A DNA stretch of 64,000 nt from CALINF01 sp039990395 (GTDB lineage: Bacteria; Pseudomonadota; Gammaproteobacteria; Pseudomonadales; Halieaceae). The DNA lies in assembly GCA_039990395.1 (NCBI GenBank), contig JBDXFZ010000146.1, positions 1,054,001 to 1,118,000 on the forward strand, read 5' to 3'. The position numbers were made by a program, and so were the translations under genes. The notes beneath the pieces were generated by a model. It searched no databases. It saw only the letters and a program-made list of their open reading frames with translations, and had not been told where the DNA came from. Of this stretch, positions 35,582-43,826 are shown piece by piece (position 1 is the first letter of the stretch; each line of letters begins with the position of its first letter).

Positions 35582-36904
35582 TCAGCGATCAAAATACTCC
35601 TTACTTACCTTAAACACGAGAGGGGCCAGTAGTAGCAAGGCAATCAGGTTGGGTATCGCCATAAACGCATTGAGTGTGTCCGCAATCAGCCAGACCATGT
35701 CGAGCTCTACCACCGTGCCCACCGGAATGGCCACCACCCAAAGCAATCTAAACGGCATGATGCCGCGTGTGCCTACGAGGAATACAACGCAGCGCTCGCC
35801 GTAGAACGACCACCCGATCATGGTAGTAAAAGCGAATAAGCATAATCCAAGCGTGACGATTATCTCGCCTCCAGGAAAGGCGTTGCCAAAGGCCATAGAT
35901 GTCAGGCTAGCCCCACTAACCCCTGTAGGAAGCACATCCATAATCACGATAACCAATCCGGTCATGGTACAAACGATAAGCGTGTCGATAAACGTGCCCA
36001 GCATAGCAATCATGCCCTGCTGCACCGGTTCATTGGTACGCGCTGCAGCATGGGCAATAGGCGCACTGCCAAGTCCAGCCTCGTTGGAGAATATGCCACG
36101 CGCAACGCCAAAACGCAGCGCTGCCCAGACGGTCGCGCCGGCAAAGCCACCAGCAGCTGCAGAGCCGTTGAGCGCTGAGTCAACAATGTGCACAATTGCA
36201 GCTGGCACCTCACTCATGTGAGTAAGAATGACAACAAGGCTCATTAGCATATAACTCACTGCCATGAAGGGAACCAGCCAGCTAGCGACGCTGGCTATCC
36301 GTTTGATACCACCCAGCACTACCGCGCCAACCAGCAACATCAGCACTAGGCCCGTGGCCAATGGTGGCACAGAGAAAGAGTCGTTCATTACTTGTGACAC
36401 CGAATTGGACTGCACCGTATTGGCGATCCCAAAACCTGCTAATGAGCCAAACAACGCAAATGCATAGCCCAGCCAATGCCATTTTTTATCGAGGCCATTG
36501 CGGATGTAGTACATCGGACCACCACTAAAATTGCCTTGCGAGTCCTGCTCCCTAAAACGCACGGCGCACACAGCCTCTGCGTATTTGGTTGCCATGCCAA
36601 GCAAGGCCGTGATCCACATCCAAAATAGTGCGCCCGGCCCGCCAAGAGCAAGCGCTGTGGCTACACCGGCTATGTTGCCCGTACCGATAGTCGCCGAGAG
36701 CGACGTCATCAGTGCGCTGAATGGCGAGATATCACCCTCGCCCTTACCACTCCTACCCTGCAGCAAAAGACGCAGCGCCATTGGAATTTTGCGCACCGTA
36801 ACAAAACGCAGTCCAAGACTCAGATACAGGCCCGTGCCAAGCAGCAGAACCAACATCACAGGTCCCCATGCCCAGCCGTTTACAGTGGTAATCAATTCAG
36901 TCAT
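35582..36904 (-). CDS. AGCS-family sodium:amino acid (alanine) symporter
   Basis: A 440-residue polytopic inner-membrane carrier of the alanine or glycine:cation symporter family. About ten to eleven hydrophobic segments are visible. The family signature is in GDISPFSALMTSLSATIGTGNIAGVATALALGGPGALFWMW (about residues 57-97). The N-GNIAGV stretch binds the Na+ and the substrate amino group. GGGGATC resembling a ribosome-binding site precedes the ATG. It follows the D-cysteine desulfhydrase-like gene by 78 bases, suggesting uptake of a small amino acid that the enzyme degrades. Confidence 0.92.
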   Translation of the reverse strand: MTELITTVNGWAWGPVMLVLLLGTGLYLSLGLRFVTVRKIPMALRLLLQGRSGKGEGDISPFSALMTSLSATIGTGNIAGVATALALGGPGALFWMWITALLGMATKYAEAVCAVRFREQDSQGNFSGGPMYYIRNGLDKKWHWLGYAFALFGSLAGFGIANTVQSNSVSQVMNDSFSVPPLATGLVLMLLVGAVVLGGIKRIASVASWLVPFMAVSYMLMSLVVILTHMSEVPAAIVHIVDSALNGSAAAGGFAGATVWAALRFGVARGIFSNEAGLGSAPIAHAAARTNEPVQQGMIAMLGTFIDTLIVCTMTGLVIVIMDVLPTGVSGASLTSMAFGNAFPGGEIIVTLGLCLFAFTTMIGWSFYGERCVVFLVGTRGIMPFRLLWVVAIPVGTVVELDMVWLIADTLNAFMAIPNLIALLLLAPLVFKVSKEYFDR

Positions 36905-36982
36905 TGGGATCCCCCGATCGCCCTTGTTCAGCGCGTATTATTGTTTGCAATAGTGATGAGCAGCGCCCACCAGACTACGAGT

Positions 36983-37975
36983 CTAGCAGTTGAAGCCCTG
37001 TGCCTGAGGAAAAACGCCAAAGATGCCACCGGTATGCATAAACACAATATCTTCACAGTCATCGAACCTGCCGCGGGCTATCTCTTGTGTCATTCCCAGG
37101 AAGGCCTTGCCGGTATAGACCGGATCCAGCACTACGCCTTCAAGCTGGCTTAACTCTTTGATCAGCGCAAATACCTCTGGCGAGGCAATTCCATAGCCTT
37201 CACCCACATAGCCATCCAGCACTCGCGGCACGATATCCACAGCAGGCACATTGCTATAACGCTGTTGCCAATCCATCGCATCCGCGTGCACTTTATCGAC
37301 AAAGTATTGTTCATCATCGCACACGTTAACGCCCCACACTGTAGCGGGCAGTGAGTGCAGCGCCGCTCCCAGTGTCAGACCGGCCTGAGTACCCCCAGAG
37401 CCGCTGGCTGTGACCAGGTGCGCGCGGGTTATGCCTGCAGCGTCAAAATCAGCGCGCAACTCCTCGCAGGCAGCGATGTAACCCCAGGCGCCGATGCCAT
37501 CACTACCACCAGTAGGTATCGCTAGCGCTTTACCGCCATTCTGCGCGTAGTAATCTTGCCAGTGGGTAAATAGATCTTGAAGTTCACGAAAATACTGCCT
37601 TGGTGGATAGCAGCTAATACTAGCGCCGGCGAGCTCATCCAGCAGATAGTTACCCTCTGCAAGCTCCGGCTCCTCGCCGCGCAAGATCAGATGCACCTTC
37701 AGACCGAGCTGAGCGCCCACCAAGGCGGTTGCACGACAGTGATTGCTCTGCAGGCCACCACAGGTAATCAATGTGTCGTAGCCATTATCCGCAGCATGGG
37801 CAGCGATGAACTCAAGCTTGCGCACTTTGTTACCGCTGAGCGTACTCCCTGTCAGGTCGTCCCGCTTAATCCACAAGCGATGGCCGCCGCCCCAGCGCTG
37901 CGAGGCCCTGGCGAGCGGCTGCAATGGCGTTGGCGTACAGGCTAGGTCGACCCGTCTGGGATAGGTGAGTGTCAT
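36983..37975 (-). CDS. D-cysteine desulfhydrase / ACC deaminase family PLP enzyme
   Basis: A 330-residue fold-type II PLP enzyme. Lys50 in TGSTLSGNKVRKLEF forms the Schiff base, and ITCGGLQSNHCRATA is the phosphate and substrate motif. The family contains D-cysteine desulfhydrase (releases pyruvate, sulfide and ammonia) and 1-aminocyclopropane-1-carboxylate deaminase. I cannot separate these by eye; desulfhydrase is the commoner activity. Only one base separates it from the yajC stop, so both are likely on one mRNA, which is odd company for yajC. An AGCS symporter follows. Confidence 0.85.
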   Translation of the reverse strand: MTLTYPRRVDLACTPTPLQPLARASQRWGGGHRLWIKRDDLTGSTLSGNKVRKLEFIAAHAADNGYDTLITCGGLQSNHCRATALVGAQLGLKVHLILRGEEPELAEGNYLLDELAGASISCYPPRQYFRELQDLFTHWQDYYAQNGGKALAIPTGGSDGIGAWGYIAACEELRADFDAAGITRAHLVTASGSGGTQAGLTLGAALHSLPATVWGVNVCDDEQYFVDKVHADAMDWQQRYSNVPAVDIVPRVLDGYVGEGYGIASPEVFALIKELSQLEGVVLDPVYTGKAFLGMTQEIARGRFDDCEDIVFMHTGGIFGVFPQAQGFNC

Positions 37976-37976
37976 A

Positions 37977-38315
37977 CTAGCCTATAGACTTCAATGTGCC
38001 CTTGGGCAGCACGGCATGGATATGCACACGCTGAAACTTGAGCTCTACCTTTTCAGAGACGCTTAATACGATGTAGTTGTCATCAATGGACGTGATCTTG
38101 CCAAGAATACCCGAGGTGGTGACTACTTCGTCACCCTTACCGAGCGCCGTTACCATCTCAGCATGTTCCTTCTGACGCTTTCGCTGGGGGCGGATAGCGA
38201 TAAAGTAAAATAGAACAAACAGTCCCACCAGAAATACGATCTGAAATACTTCTCCGCCTTGTCCAGCGGGCGCACCCGCCTCCTGTGCATGTGCACTGGC
38301 AATAAACAAACTCAT
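37977..38315 (-). CDS. yajC: YajC family preprotein translocase accessory protein
   Basis: A 112-residue single-pass inner-membrane protein of the YajC family, an accessory of SecDF in protein export. It has a hydrophobic span at about residues 23-43 ending in YFIAIRPQRKRQKEH, the family signature, followed by the small cytoplasmic beta domain (LGKGDEVVTTSGILGKITSI). The usual context is tgt-yajC-secD-secF. Here none of those is near; the neighbours are xthA upstream and a PLP enzyme one base downstream. It may be a second copy or a relocated gene. Confidence 0.9.
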   Translation of the reverse strand: MSLFIASAHAQEAGAPAGQGGEVFQIVFLVGLFVLFYFIAIRPQRKRQKEHAEMVTALGKGDEVVTTSGILGKITSIDDNYIVLSVSEKVELKFQRVHIHAVLPKGTLKSIG

Positions 38316-38416
38316 AGTCTTTTTTCCCGATAATTGATGGCCGCAGAGGCCGCAAAAAACGTCGCTACTTTACAGGGCTTGAGATCGCCTCGCAATCGCG
38401 GGGCTGCCTTCGGTGG

Positions 38417-39202
38417 CTAGGCAACAATCTCCAGAGCATAATCCATAATCTGTGGTGCATGGTCGGAAAATCGCTCATCTTTGTAGATGGATGCAGCCAG
38501 CACCTTCGATTTAAGCCCTGGAGAGATCACCTGGTAGTCCAATCGCCAACCCACATTATTCGCCCATGCCTGCCCACGATTAGACCACCACGTGTATTGA
38601 TCCTCCTCGGTATTGACGAGCCGAAATGAGTCCACGTACCCCACATCCTCATACAATGTATCTAACCAAGCGCGCTCCTCTGGAAGGAAGCCAGAGTTCT
38701 TCCGGTTGCCGCGCCAGTTTTTGATGTCTATTTCTTTGTGACAGATGTTCCAGTCTGCACAGATGACAAATTCTCGTCGTTTTCGTCGCAGCGTTTTCAG
38801 ATGCTCCATAAAACCGTCCATAAAGCGGTACTTCCGTGCCTGTGCCTCTTCACTGCTCGAGCCAGAGGGTAAGTACAGTGAAATCACTGACAGCCCCTTG
38901 TAGTCCACCTGAATATAGCGGCCTTCAGAATCAAGAGGATCCCAACCCAAACGCGTAGTCACTTTCGTCGGCTTTACGCGGGAATAAACAGCTGTACCGC
39001 TGTAGCCCTTTTTCTGCGCGTCGTTGTAATAGCAATGGTACCCCTGAGGGTGAAACACCGAATCCTCGAGCTGATGCACCTGGGCCTTGGTCTCCTGTAT
39101 GCAGACGACATCGGCGTCTGCTTCACGCTGCAGCCAGTCGAAAAAACCTTTCCGCGCCGCCGCGCGAATACCGTTTGTGTTGCAGGTGATTATTCTGGTC
39201 AT
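38417..39202 (-). CDS. xthA: exodeoxyribonuclease III (AP endonuclease)
   Basis: A 261-residue Mg2+-dependent endonuclease/exonuclease/phosphatase-fold enzyme that cleaves at abasic sites in base excision repair. Motifs include CNTNGIRAA at the start, CIQETKA (metal-binding Glu), YSGTAVYSR, CADWNICHKEIDIKNW, and the final FSDHAPQIMDY (catalytic His). Length and motifs are typical of proteobacterial XthA. It diverges from the MarR gene. Confidence 0.93.
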   Translation of the reverse strand: MTRIITCNTNGIRAAARKGFFDWLQREADADVVCIQETKAQVHQLEDSVFHPQGYHCYYNDAQKKGYSGTAVYSRVKPTKVTTRLGWDPLDSEGRYIQVDYKGLSVISLYLPSGSSSEEAQARKYRFMDGFMEHLKTLRRKRREFVICADWNICHKEIDIKNWRGNRKNSGFLPEERAWLDTLYEDVGYVDSFRLVNTEEDQYTWWSNRGQAWANNVGWRLDYQVISPGLKSKVLAASIYKDERFSDHAPQIMDYALEIVA

Positions 39203-39326
39203 GATTACCCCTGTAGAGTCAGGTCGGGAAGTGTAAACGATGCATGCAACTCGCGGAATCGAAAATGTTTGCTATGCTTTTTGGCCTGCAGACGTGATTC
39301 ATATTCAGGTCGCGGCCGGAGGATTA

Positions 39327-39812
39327 GTGGAAAAAACGACAGCTGAAACTAATCGCAAAATAGCGCATGCCCTCTCGAGTAATTTCGCCCGCCTGCTGAT
39401 TGAGGTCGGTGGTGATTTCGACCGGTGCGTGCTCGCGCGACTGCATCGAGCAGGCTATCCCGACATCAGGCCAGCCCATCAAATAGTGTTTGCCAATTTG
39501 GGCGGTGGAGCGGTTCGAGTATCGGAACTCGCTGAGCGCGCACAGATAACCCAACAAGCGATGGGCAAAACACTCAAAGAAATGGAGCGCCGCGGCTACA
39601 TTGTTCGCCGCGTTGTCAGGCACGACAAGCGCGCCAAAGCTATAGAGCTAACCGACAAGGGCGAAGCCATGGCGCACTGCGCGCTGCGCATTCAGGCTCG
39701 AGTGCGACAAGAGTACGCTATCAAGATTGGGGTTGAAGAGTTAGATGCACTAGAGCAGCAACTGAGAACTGCACTGGGCAAGTTAAGGCTCAACCATCTA
39801 CCAGAAACCTAA
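39327..39812 (+). CDS. MarR-family transcriptional regulator
   Basis: A 161-residue MarR-type winged-helix dimer. The DNA-binding part has AELAERAQITQQAMGKTLKEMERRGYI-like helices (here beginning VSELAERAQ), then the wing VRHDKRAKAIELTDKGEAM. The start is the GTG at 39327, which has a strong GGAGG five bases upstream. The open frame to 39240 is not supported by a ribosome-binding site. The regulated gene is not evident; its neighbours are xthA (divergent) and an outer-membrane protein (convergent). Confidence 0.88.
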   Translation: MEKTTAETNRKIAHALSSNFARLLIEVGGDFDRCVLARLHRAGYPDIRPAHQIVFANLGGGAVRVSELAERAQITQQAMGKTLKEMERRGYIVRRVVRHDKRAKAIELTDKGEAMAHCALRIQARVRQEYAIKIGVEELDALEQQLRTALGKLRLNHLPET

Positions 39813-39850
39813 ATGGGATCAAGCCCCAGGGTAACCTCACCGAATCATGA

Positions 39851-40774
39851 TTAAAACCGATACTGCCAGGCCACACCATAGTTGTCGAAGTCACTGCCCG
39901 CTCGTGTAATAACACCGGTGCTGGCATACAACTTCACGCTCTGATGCATGGTGATTGGCATTGAGTATGTCACCCCCCATCGAGAGCCCTCTTGCTCATC
40001 ATCATTGTCGATGCCATTGAGGCTGGTCTGTCCACCACCAAAATAATTGGCATTCAAGGAAATCCAGCGACCTTTACGCAGGCTATAAATGGCATGTGCC
40101 TGCAGCGAGTACAGTGGGTCCTGCGCTCGCCTATTGCCGCCAAAAAAGTCATCGTTGTCTTCGTAGAATCGCACCGATGTGCTCATGTCGAATAGCCAGC
40201 GCTGAATATTATATGAGAAACCGATACCGGGACGCACCATCCACCGGTTGGCGCCAGTGTTGATCAGGTTGTCGGGGTTATAGTCGCCAACAGGAATACT
40301 GACCTGAACACTTGTTCCCATTACCAATCCCGGGGTCCAGCTTCTATATTCGTCTAGCGTTAATGCCGGAGCACCGTAAAAGTTCCAACTCACGCGCAGT
40401 TTGGGGTCAGCGAAATCACACCGGCTGCCTTCCACAAACTCGCCCTTGAATAGGGCCGAACCTTCATAGCATGAGCCCGCCAAAACGAAATCGACCTTCG
40501 CTGAATCATCACCTAATGCAAAGGTGTGGGCCAGGCCGGCAACCGCAACATCGATCGTCAGCTCTGCATCCTGCAACACAGACCCTGCTACCGGCGTCAA
40601 CTCTCCCTCTGAGCGCACGCCACCCAACACCAAAAATGTTTCTCCGATGGGGACGTTGGTATAACTTCGTGGCTCTAGCTCCTGGGCCTGAAGAGTGGAC
40701 ACAGATAGCAGCAAACACACAGTCCATACGGAATACGAGTAGACGGTAGCCACCGCACTCTGCTTAGCGCTCAC
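39851..40774 (-). CDS. outer-membrane beta-barrel protein, phenol-degradation MetA type (PF13557)
   Basis: A roughly 307-residue predicted outer-membrane barrel. A signal peptide ends near LQAQE (cleavage about residue 31). The rest is amphipathic beta-strands and ends in phenylalanine (QYRF), as barrel proteins do. The pattern (VPIGETFLVLGG, VQVSIPVGDYNPDNLINTGANRW, RPGIGFSYNIQRW) matches the MetA-pathway of phenol degradation/transporter family, thought to allow hydrophobic compounds across the outer membrane. I chose the GTG at 40774, which has GAGG nine bases upstream; a TTG at 40789 is also in frame. Substrate unknown. Confidence 0.8.
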   Translation of the reverse strand: MSAKQSAVATVYSYSVWTVCLLLSVSTLQAQELEPRSYTNVPIGETFLVLGGVRSEGELTPVAGSVLQDAELTIDVAVAGLAHTFALGDDSAKVDFVLAGSCYEGSALFKGEFVEGSRCDFADPKLRVSWNFYGAPALTLDEYRSWTPGLVMGTSVQVSIPVGDYNPDNLINTGANRWMVRPGIGFSYNIQRWLFDMSTSVRFYEDNDDFFGGNRRAQDPLYSLQAHAIYSLRKGRWISLNANYFGGGQTSLNGIDNDDEQEGSRWGVTYSMPITMHQSVKLYASTGVITRAGSDFDNYGVAWQYRF

Positions 40775-40824
40775 GAAATTTTGCCTCAACCATCACGTTA
40801 ACTTTCACCAATAATCAATTGATT

Positions 40825-41301
40825 TTATAGAGAAAGACTTTTGATTATTTCGATAACATCGTCGTGATGGCTTTTCGTCTTCACCTTGTCCATCACATGC
40901 TTCAGCCGACCGTCTTTGCCGATGATAAACGTCGATCGCAATACGCCCATAAACTCGCGACCCATGAACTTTTTCAAGCCCCATGCCCCGTACTTCTCGG
41001 TTATAGCGTGATCTTCATCCGACAATAAAGTGAAGTTCAGGTCTTGTTTATCGATGAACTTGCCCAGTCTCGCAACGGGGTCAGGACTAACACCCAGCAC
41101 GACAGTATCAAGCTTTGCCAGGGCCTTTTTGCTATCGCGAATACCGCATGCCTGCACAGTACACCCCGGTGTCATTGCCTTGGGATAGAAGTACAGGGCC
41201 ACATTTTTCTTGTCCCTGAACTGCTTGAGCGTCACCTTCTCTCCGTCCTGATCAAGTAGTGAAAACGCCGGTGCTAGATTGCCTACTTTTGGAAATGCCA
41301 T
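40825..41301 (-). CDS. bcp: thioredoxin-dependent peroxiredoxin Bcp/PrxQ
   Basis: A 158-residue peroxiredoxin that reduces H2O2 and alkyl hydroperoxides. Peroxidatic Cys47 lies in MTPGCTVQACGIRD, and resolving Cys52 is five residues later, the PrxQ/Bcp arrangement. The substitution of AMTPGCT for the more usual KASTPGCT keeps the active-site Thr and Pro. A good ribosome-binding site (GGAGG) lies upstream. Monocistronic by appearance. Confidence 0.92.
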   Translation of the reverse strand: MAFPKVGNLAPAFSLLDQDGEKVTLKQFRDKKNVALYFYPKAMTPGCTVQACGIRDSKKALAKLDTVVLGVSPDPVARLGKFIDKQDLNFTLLSDEDHAITEKYGAWGLKKFMGREFMGVLRSTFIIGKDGRLKHVMDKVKTKSHHDDVIEIIKSLSL

Positions 41302-41336
41302 GTCTTCCTCCTGAATAATTGACCTGTTGATATTCT

Positions 41337-41885
41337 CTATCGCGGTGGGCGTAATTTGCGCTCAATACTTGAAACACGCACAGGAAATGTCCCACGCCTG
41401 ACATCGTCGAAGTATTCCCTAAGTGTTTCATGTATCACCGGGAACGCTATCTCGTCCCAGCGCACCTGCGACTCATCACACAATTCGCTTTCGAGGCTCT
41501 CAGGGCCAACGCCATATTCCCCATTGTCTATCGTGCAACGATAGAACATGTACACCTGACTAATGAAAGGCACATCAAATACGCGGTACAGCTCTAGATT
41601 GCTAACCCTGGCTCTCGCCTCCTCCCACGTCTCACGGGCAGCACCCTGAGGCGTCGCTTCGCCATTCTCCATAAAACCCGCAGGGAGGGTCCAATAATTA
41701 CGTCGGGGCTCAATTGCACGCTTACACATCAGCACGCGCCCGGCATGTTCAGCAACACAACCCACGATGACACGCGGGTTGGTATAATGAATGATCTCGC
41801 AATCGGTACAGACGTAGCGCTCGCGGTCATCCCCATCGGGGATTTTTAGTACCACGGTGTTACCGCAGCTACTACAAAAGTTCAT
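41337..41885 (-). CDS. Nudix hydrolase with N-terminal zinc ribbon
   Basis: A 182-residue protein. Residues 1-32 form a CxxC...CxxC zinc ribbon like that of NADH pyrophosphatase. Residues 35-155 are a Nudix domain whose box reads GFMENGE, seven residues, RETWEEARA. The four metal-binding acidic residues are kept, but the terminal glycine of the consensus (EExG) is replaced by arginine, as in some relatives. Substrate is probably a dinucleotide or sugar nucleotide, but this is inference. Followed on the same strand by a flavin reductase gene transcribed towards it. Confidence 0.85.
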   Translation of the reverse strand: MNFCSSCGNTVVLKIPDGDDRERYVCTDCEIIHYTNPRVIVGCVAEHAGRVLMCKRAIEPRRNYWTLPAGFMENGEATPQGAARETWEEARARVSNLELYRVFDVPFISQVYMFYRCTIDNGEYGVGPESLESELCDESQVRWDEIAFPVIHETLREYFDDVRRGTFPVRVSSIERKLRPPR

Positions 41886-41912
41886 GTCTTTGCGCTCGCC
41901 CCAACCGCCCTA

Positions 41913-42392
41913 TCAAACAGCCAGCTGTCGATATTGTCCACCATGAAAAACCAGCGGGTTATTGTCTACTTCGTTGTGCATGGTTTGAACCCTGCCCACG
42001 ATGATGAGGTGATCTCCTCCCGTATGGGTGGTTTCAAGCTCGCACTCCAATACAGCGACAGCGCCATTGATTAATGGCACACCATGTTTGCCCGGATGCG
42101 CGTGGCCTACTTGAATCTCGTGCTGATCTTTACCCGCGTAGTAACTGGAAAGCGCTTGCTGGTCGGCGCTCAATACATTAATCGCGTAGTGCGTTGCTTC
42201 ACAGTAAGTGGTGTACACCTCCGAATCCTCCTGCAAGCTCCAGAGCACTAGCGGTGGATCGAGCGATACAGAAGCGAACGAATTCACCGTGAGAGCTAAT
42301 TCACGACCATCGTCTGCGCGCAGAGTGATCAGACAAACGCCCGTAGCAAATTGGCCCAGCGCAGCGCGAAGTTCTAGGGGATCCAGTGTCAT
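41913..42392 (-). CDS. flavin reductase family protein (FMN-binding split barrel)
   Basis: A 159-residue flavin reductase-like protein with the FMN-binding split-barrel fold (HpaC/RutF type). Visible are FATGVCLITLRADDGRELALTVNSFASVSLDPPLVLWSL at the start (flavin-binding strand-loop) and FAVNVLSADQQALSSYYAGK-like residues (here YAINVLS) in the middle. It ends VFHGGQYRQLAV, typical for the family. Such proteins reduce FMN with NAD(P)H for a partner monooxygenase. No monooxygenase is adjacent. Confidence 0.88.
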   Translation of the reverse strand: MTLDPLELRAALGQFATGVCLITLRADDGRELALTVNSFASVSLDPPLVLWSLQEDSEVYTTYCEATHYAINVLSADQQALSSYYAGKDQHEIQVGHAHPGKHGVPLINGAVAVLECELETTHTGGDHLIIVGRVQTMHNEVDNNPLVFHGGQYRQLAV

Positions 42393-42460
42393 CTGATGCT
42401 CATATTCCTTGTTTGGCCATTCCCGCCGAATGCGCGCTCTGGCTGACTTTACCCTGCACC

Positions 42461-42928
42461 CTACTCCCAGGTACTGGCTTTTAGCTTATCTTCCTCGCGA
42501 GCGTCCAGCCAGCGACTACCGTCTGGCCCCTCTTCTTTCTTCCAAAACGGTGCTCGCGTTTTAAGGTAGTCCATCACAAATTCACACGCGGCAAAAGCAT
42601 CACCACGATGCGCCGCGCTGATGCCCACCCAGACGATCTGGTCTCCACAGGACAAACGACCTACCCGGTGAACCACAGCTCCTGCAAGCAGGGGCCAGCG
42701 CTCGCAGGCCTTGCTCAGAGTATCGAGAATACTGCTCTCAGTCATACCCGGATAATGCTCCAATGTTAACGTCTCTACAGCCTGATCAAGGTTGCGCTTA
42801 CGGACATAACCGGTAAATGTCGCCACTGCGCCTTCTGTATTCCCACCGCTTAGCAGCGCGCGCTGCAGCTGCGCCGTGTCAAAGTCCGACTCTTGCACGC
42901 TCACATTCAATGATGCTGAATCAACCAC
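42461..42928 (-). CDS. moaE: molybdopterin synthase large subunit
   Basis: MoaE with MoaD forms molybdopterin synthase, which adds the dithiolene sulfurs to cyclic pyranopterin. The 155-residue protein shows TLEHYPGMTE, HRVGRLSCGDQIVWVGISAAHR and YLKTRAPFWKKE, the last carrying the active-site lysines. It starts at a GTG overlapping the moaD stop by eight bases, so translation is coupled and the two subunits are made in step. Confidence 0.95.
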   Translation of the reverse strand: MVDSASLNVSVQESDFDTAQLQRALLSGGNTEGAVATFTGYVRKRNLDQAVETLTLEHYPGMTESSILDTLSKACERWPLLAGAVVHRVGRLSCGDQIVWVGISAAHRGDAFAACEFVMDYLKTRAPFWKKEEGPDGSRWLDAREEDKLKASTWE

Positions 42929-43163
42929 CGGTTACCGGCGGGAAGAAAGCGATTTCATCCCCTTCCTGCAACTCCCTGTCATCACCATCAAACACCACCT
43001 GATTCACTGCACAGATCAGGTTAGGCTCACTCAATACGCGCGCCCACAACTCCCCTCGCTGTTTAAGAGATGCCACAAGGGACGCAAGTGAGGATACCTC
43101 TGCATCCAGCTCGGCGCATCCCAGCTGCTCACGAATACGTGCAAAAAAAACGACTCTGACCAT
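42921..43163 (-). CDS. moaD: molybdopterin synthase small subunit (sulfur carrier)
   Basis: An 80-residue ubiquitin-fold protein. It ends with the Gly-Gly (PPVTGG) that is adenylated and thiocarboxylated to carry sulfur. Its ATG overlaps the moaC stop by one base (TAATG). Sequence otherwise typical: a FFARIREQLG first strand and EIAFFPPVTGG last strand. Confidence 0.95.
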   Translation of the reverse strand: MVRVVFFARIREQLGCAELDAEVSSLASLVASLKQRGELWARVLSEPNLICAVNQVVFDGDDRELQEGDEIAFFPPVTGG

Positions 43164-43660
43164 TATCGCTCCACCACGCTAGCCGCATCGCGATGCCAAG
43201 TCCCCGATTTGCCTCCACGCTTTTCGACGAGACCTAACTGGCTAATTTCCATTCCTCTATCGACTGCTTTACACATGTCATAGATTGTCAGGGCCGCCAC
43301 CGAAGCCGCAGTGAGGGCCTCCATTTCCACACCGGTCTTCCCGGTCAGTGCACACGTGGCTGTAACTGTTAGCAGGCTCTTAAGCTCGTCTTGGGAAAAC
43401 TCTACATCAACAGACTCCAGCATCAGCGGATGACACAGTGGAATCAGGTCAGCGCAGCGCTTGGCGCCTTGAATACCTGCAATCCGCGCAACTGCAAGCA
43501 CGTCACCCTTTTTGTGTGCCCCGGCTTGCAAAAGAGCCATGGTCTCAGGCGCCATGTGCACGACAGCTCGTGCAACAGCCACTCGATGAGTCAGCGCTTT
43601 TTCGCCCACATCAACCATATGGGCTGCGCCGGTATCATCGATGTGTGTCAATTTTGACAT
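43163..43660 (-). CDS. moaC: cyclic pyranopterin monophosphate synthase
   Basis: MoaC converts the MoaA product (3',8-cyclo-GTP) to cyclic pyranopterin monophosphate. The 165-residue protein has GIQGAKRCADLIPLCHPL, GVEMEALTAASVAALTIYDMCKA and VEKRGGKSG, which hold the catalytic lysines and the KRC motif. It is first in a moaC-moaD-moaE operon. moaA is not adjacent, so it must lie elsewhere. The 166 bases to the divergent MFS gene show no obvious moco riboswitch. Confidence 0.95.
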   Translation of the reverse strand: MSKLTHIDDTGAAHMVDVGEKALTHRVAVARAVVHMAPETMALLQAGAHKKGDVLAVARIAGIQGAKRCADLIPLCHPLMLESVDVEFSQDELKSLLTVTATCALTGKTGVEMEALTAASVAALTIYDMCKAVDRGMEISQLGLVEKRGGKSGTWHRDAASVVER

Positions 43661-43826
43661 GGTGTACGCCTACACGGAATCAGGAGACGCAGTGTATCCA
43701 ATGGCCGTTGCACTGCCAAACCGAAAAGCCTTGGCGAGCGACAATGTATTCATTTGAAAAGAGCTGTGGCACAGTGTTGTTGTCGCATTAGCAATTGAAT
43801 ATCCCCAATAATAAGGACAATTTGCA

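Noticed and set aside
43661..43826. Possible molybdenum-cofactor riboswitch upstream of moaC
   Set aside because: No conserved pairing or motif could be traced in 166 bases. moaA, the usual target, is not here. A covariance-model search (RF01055) would decide.
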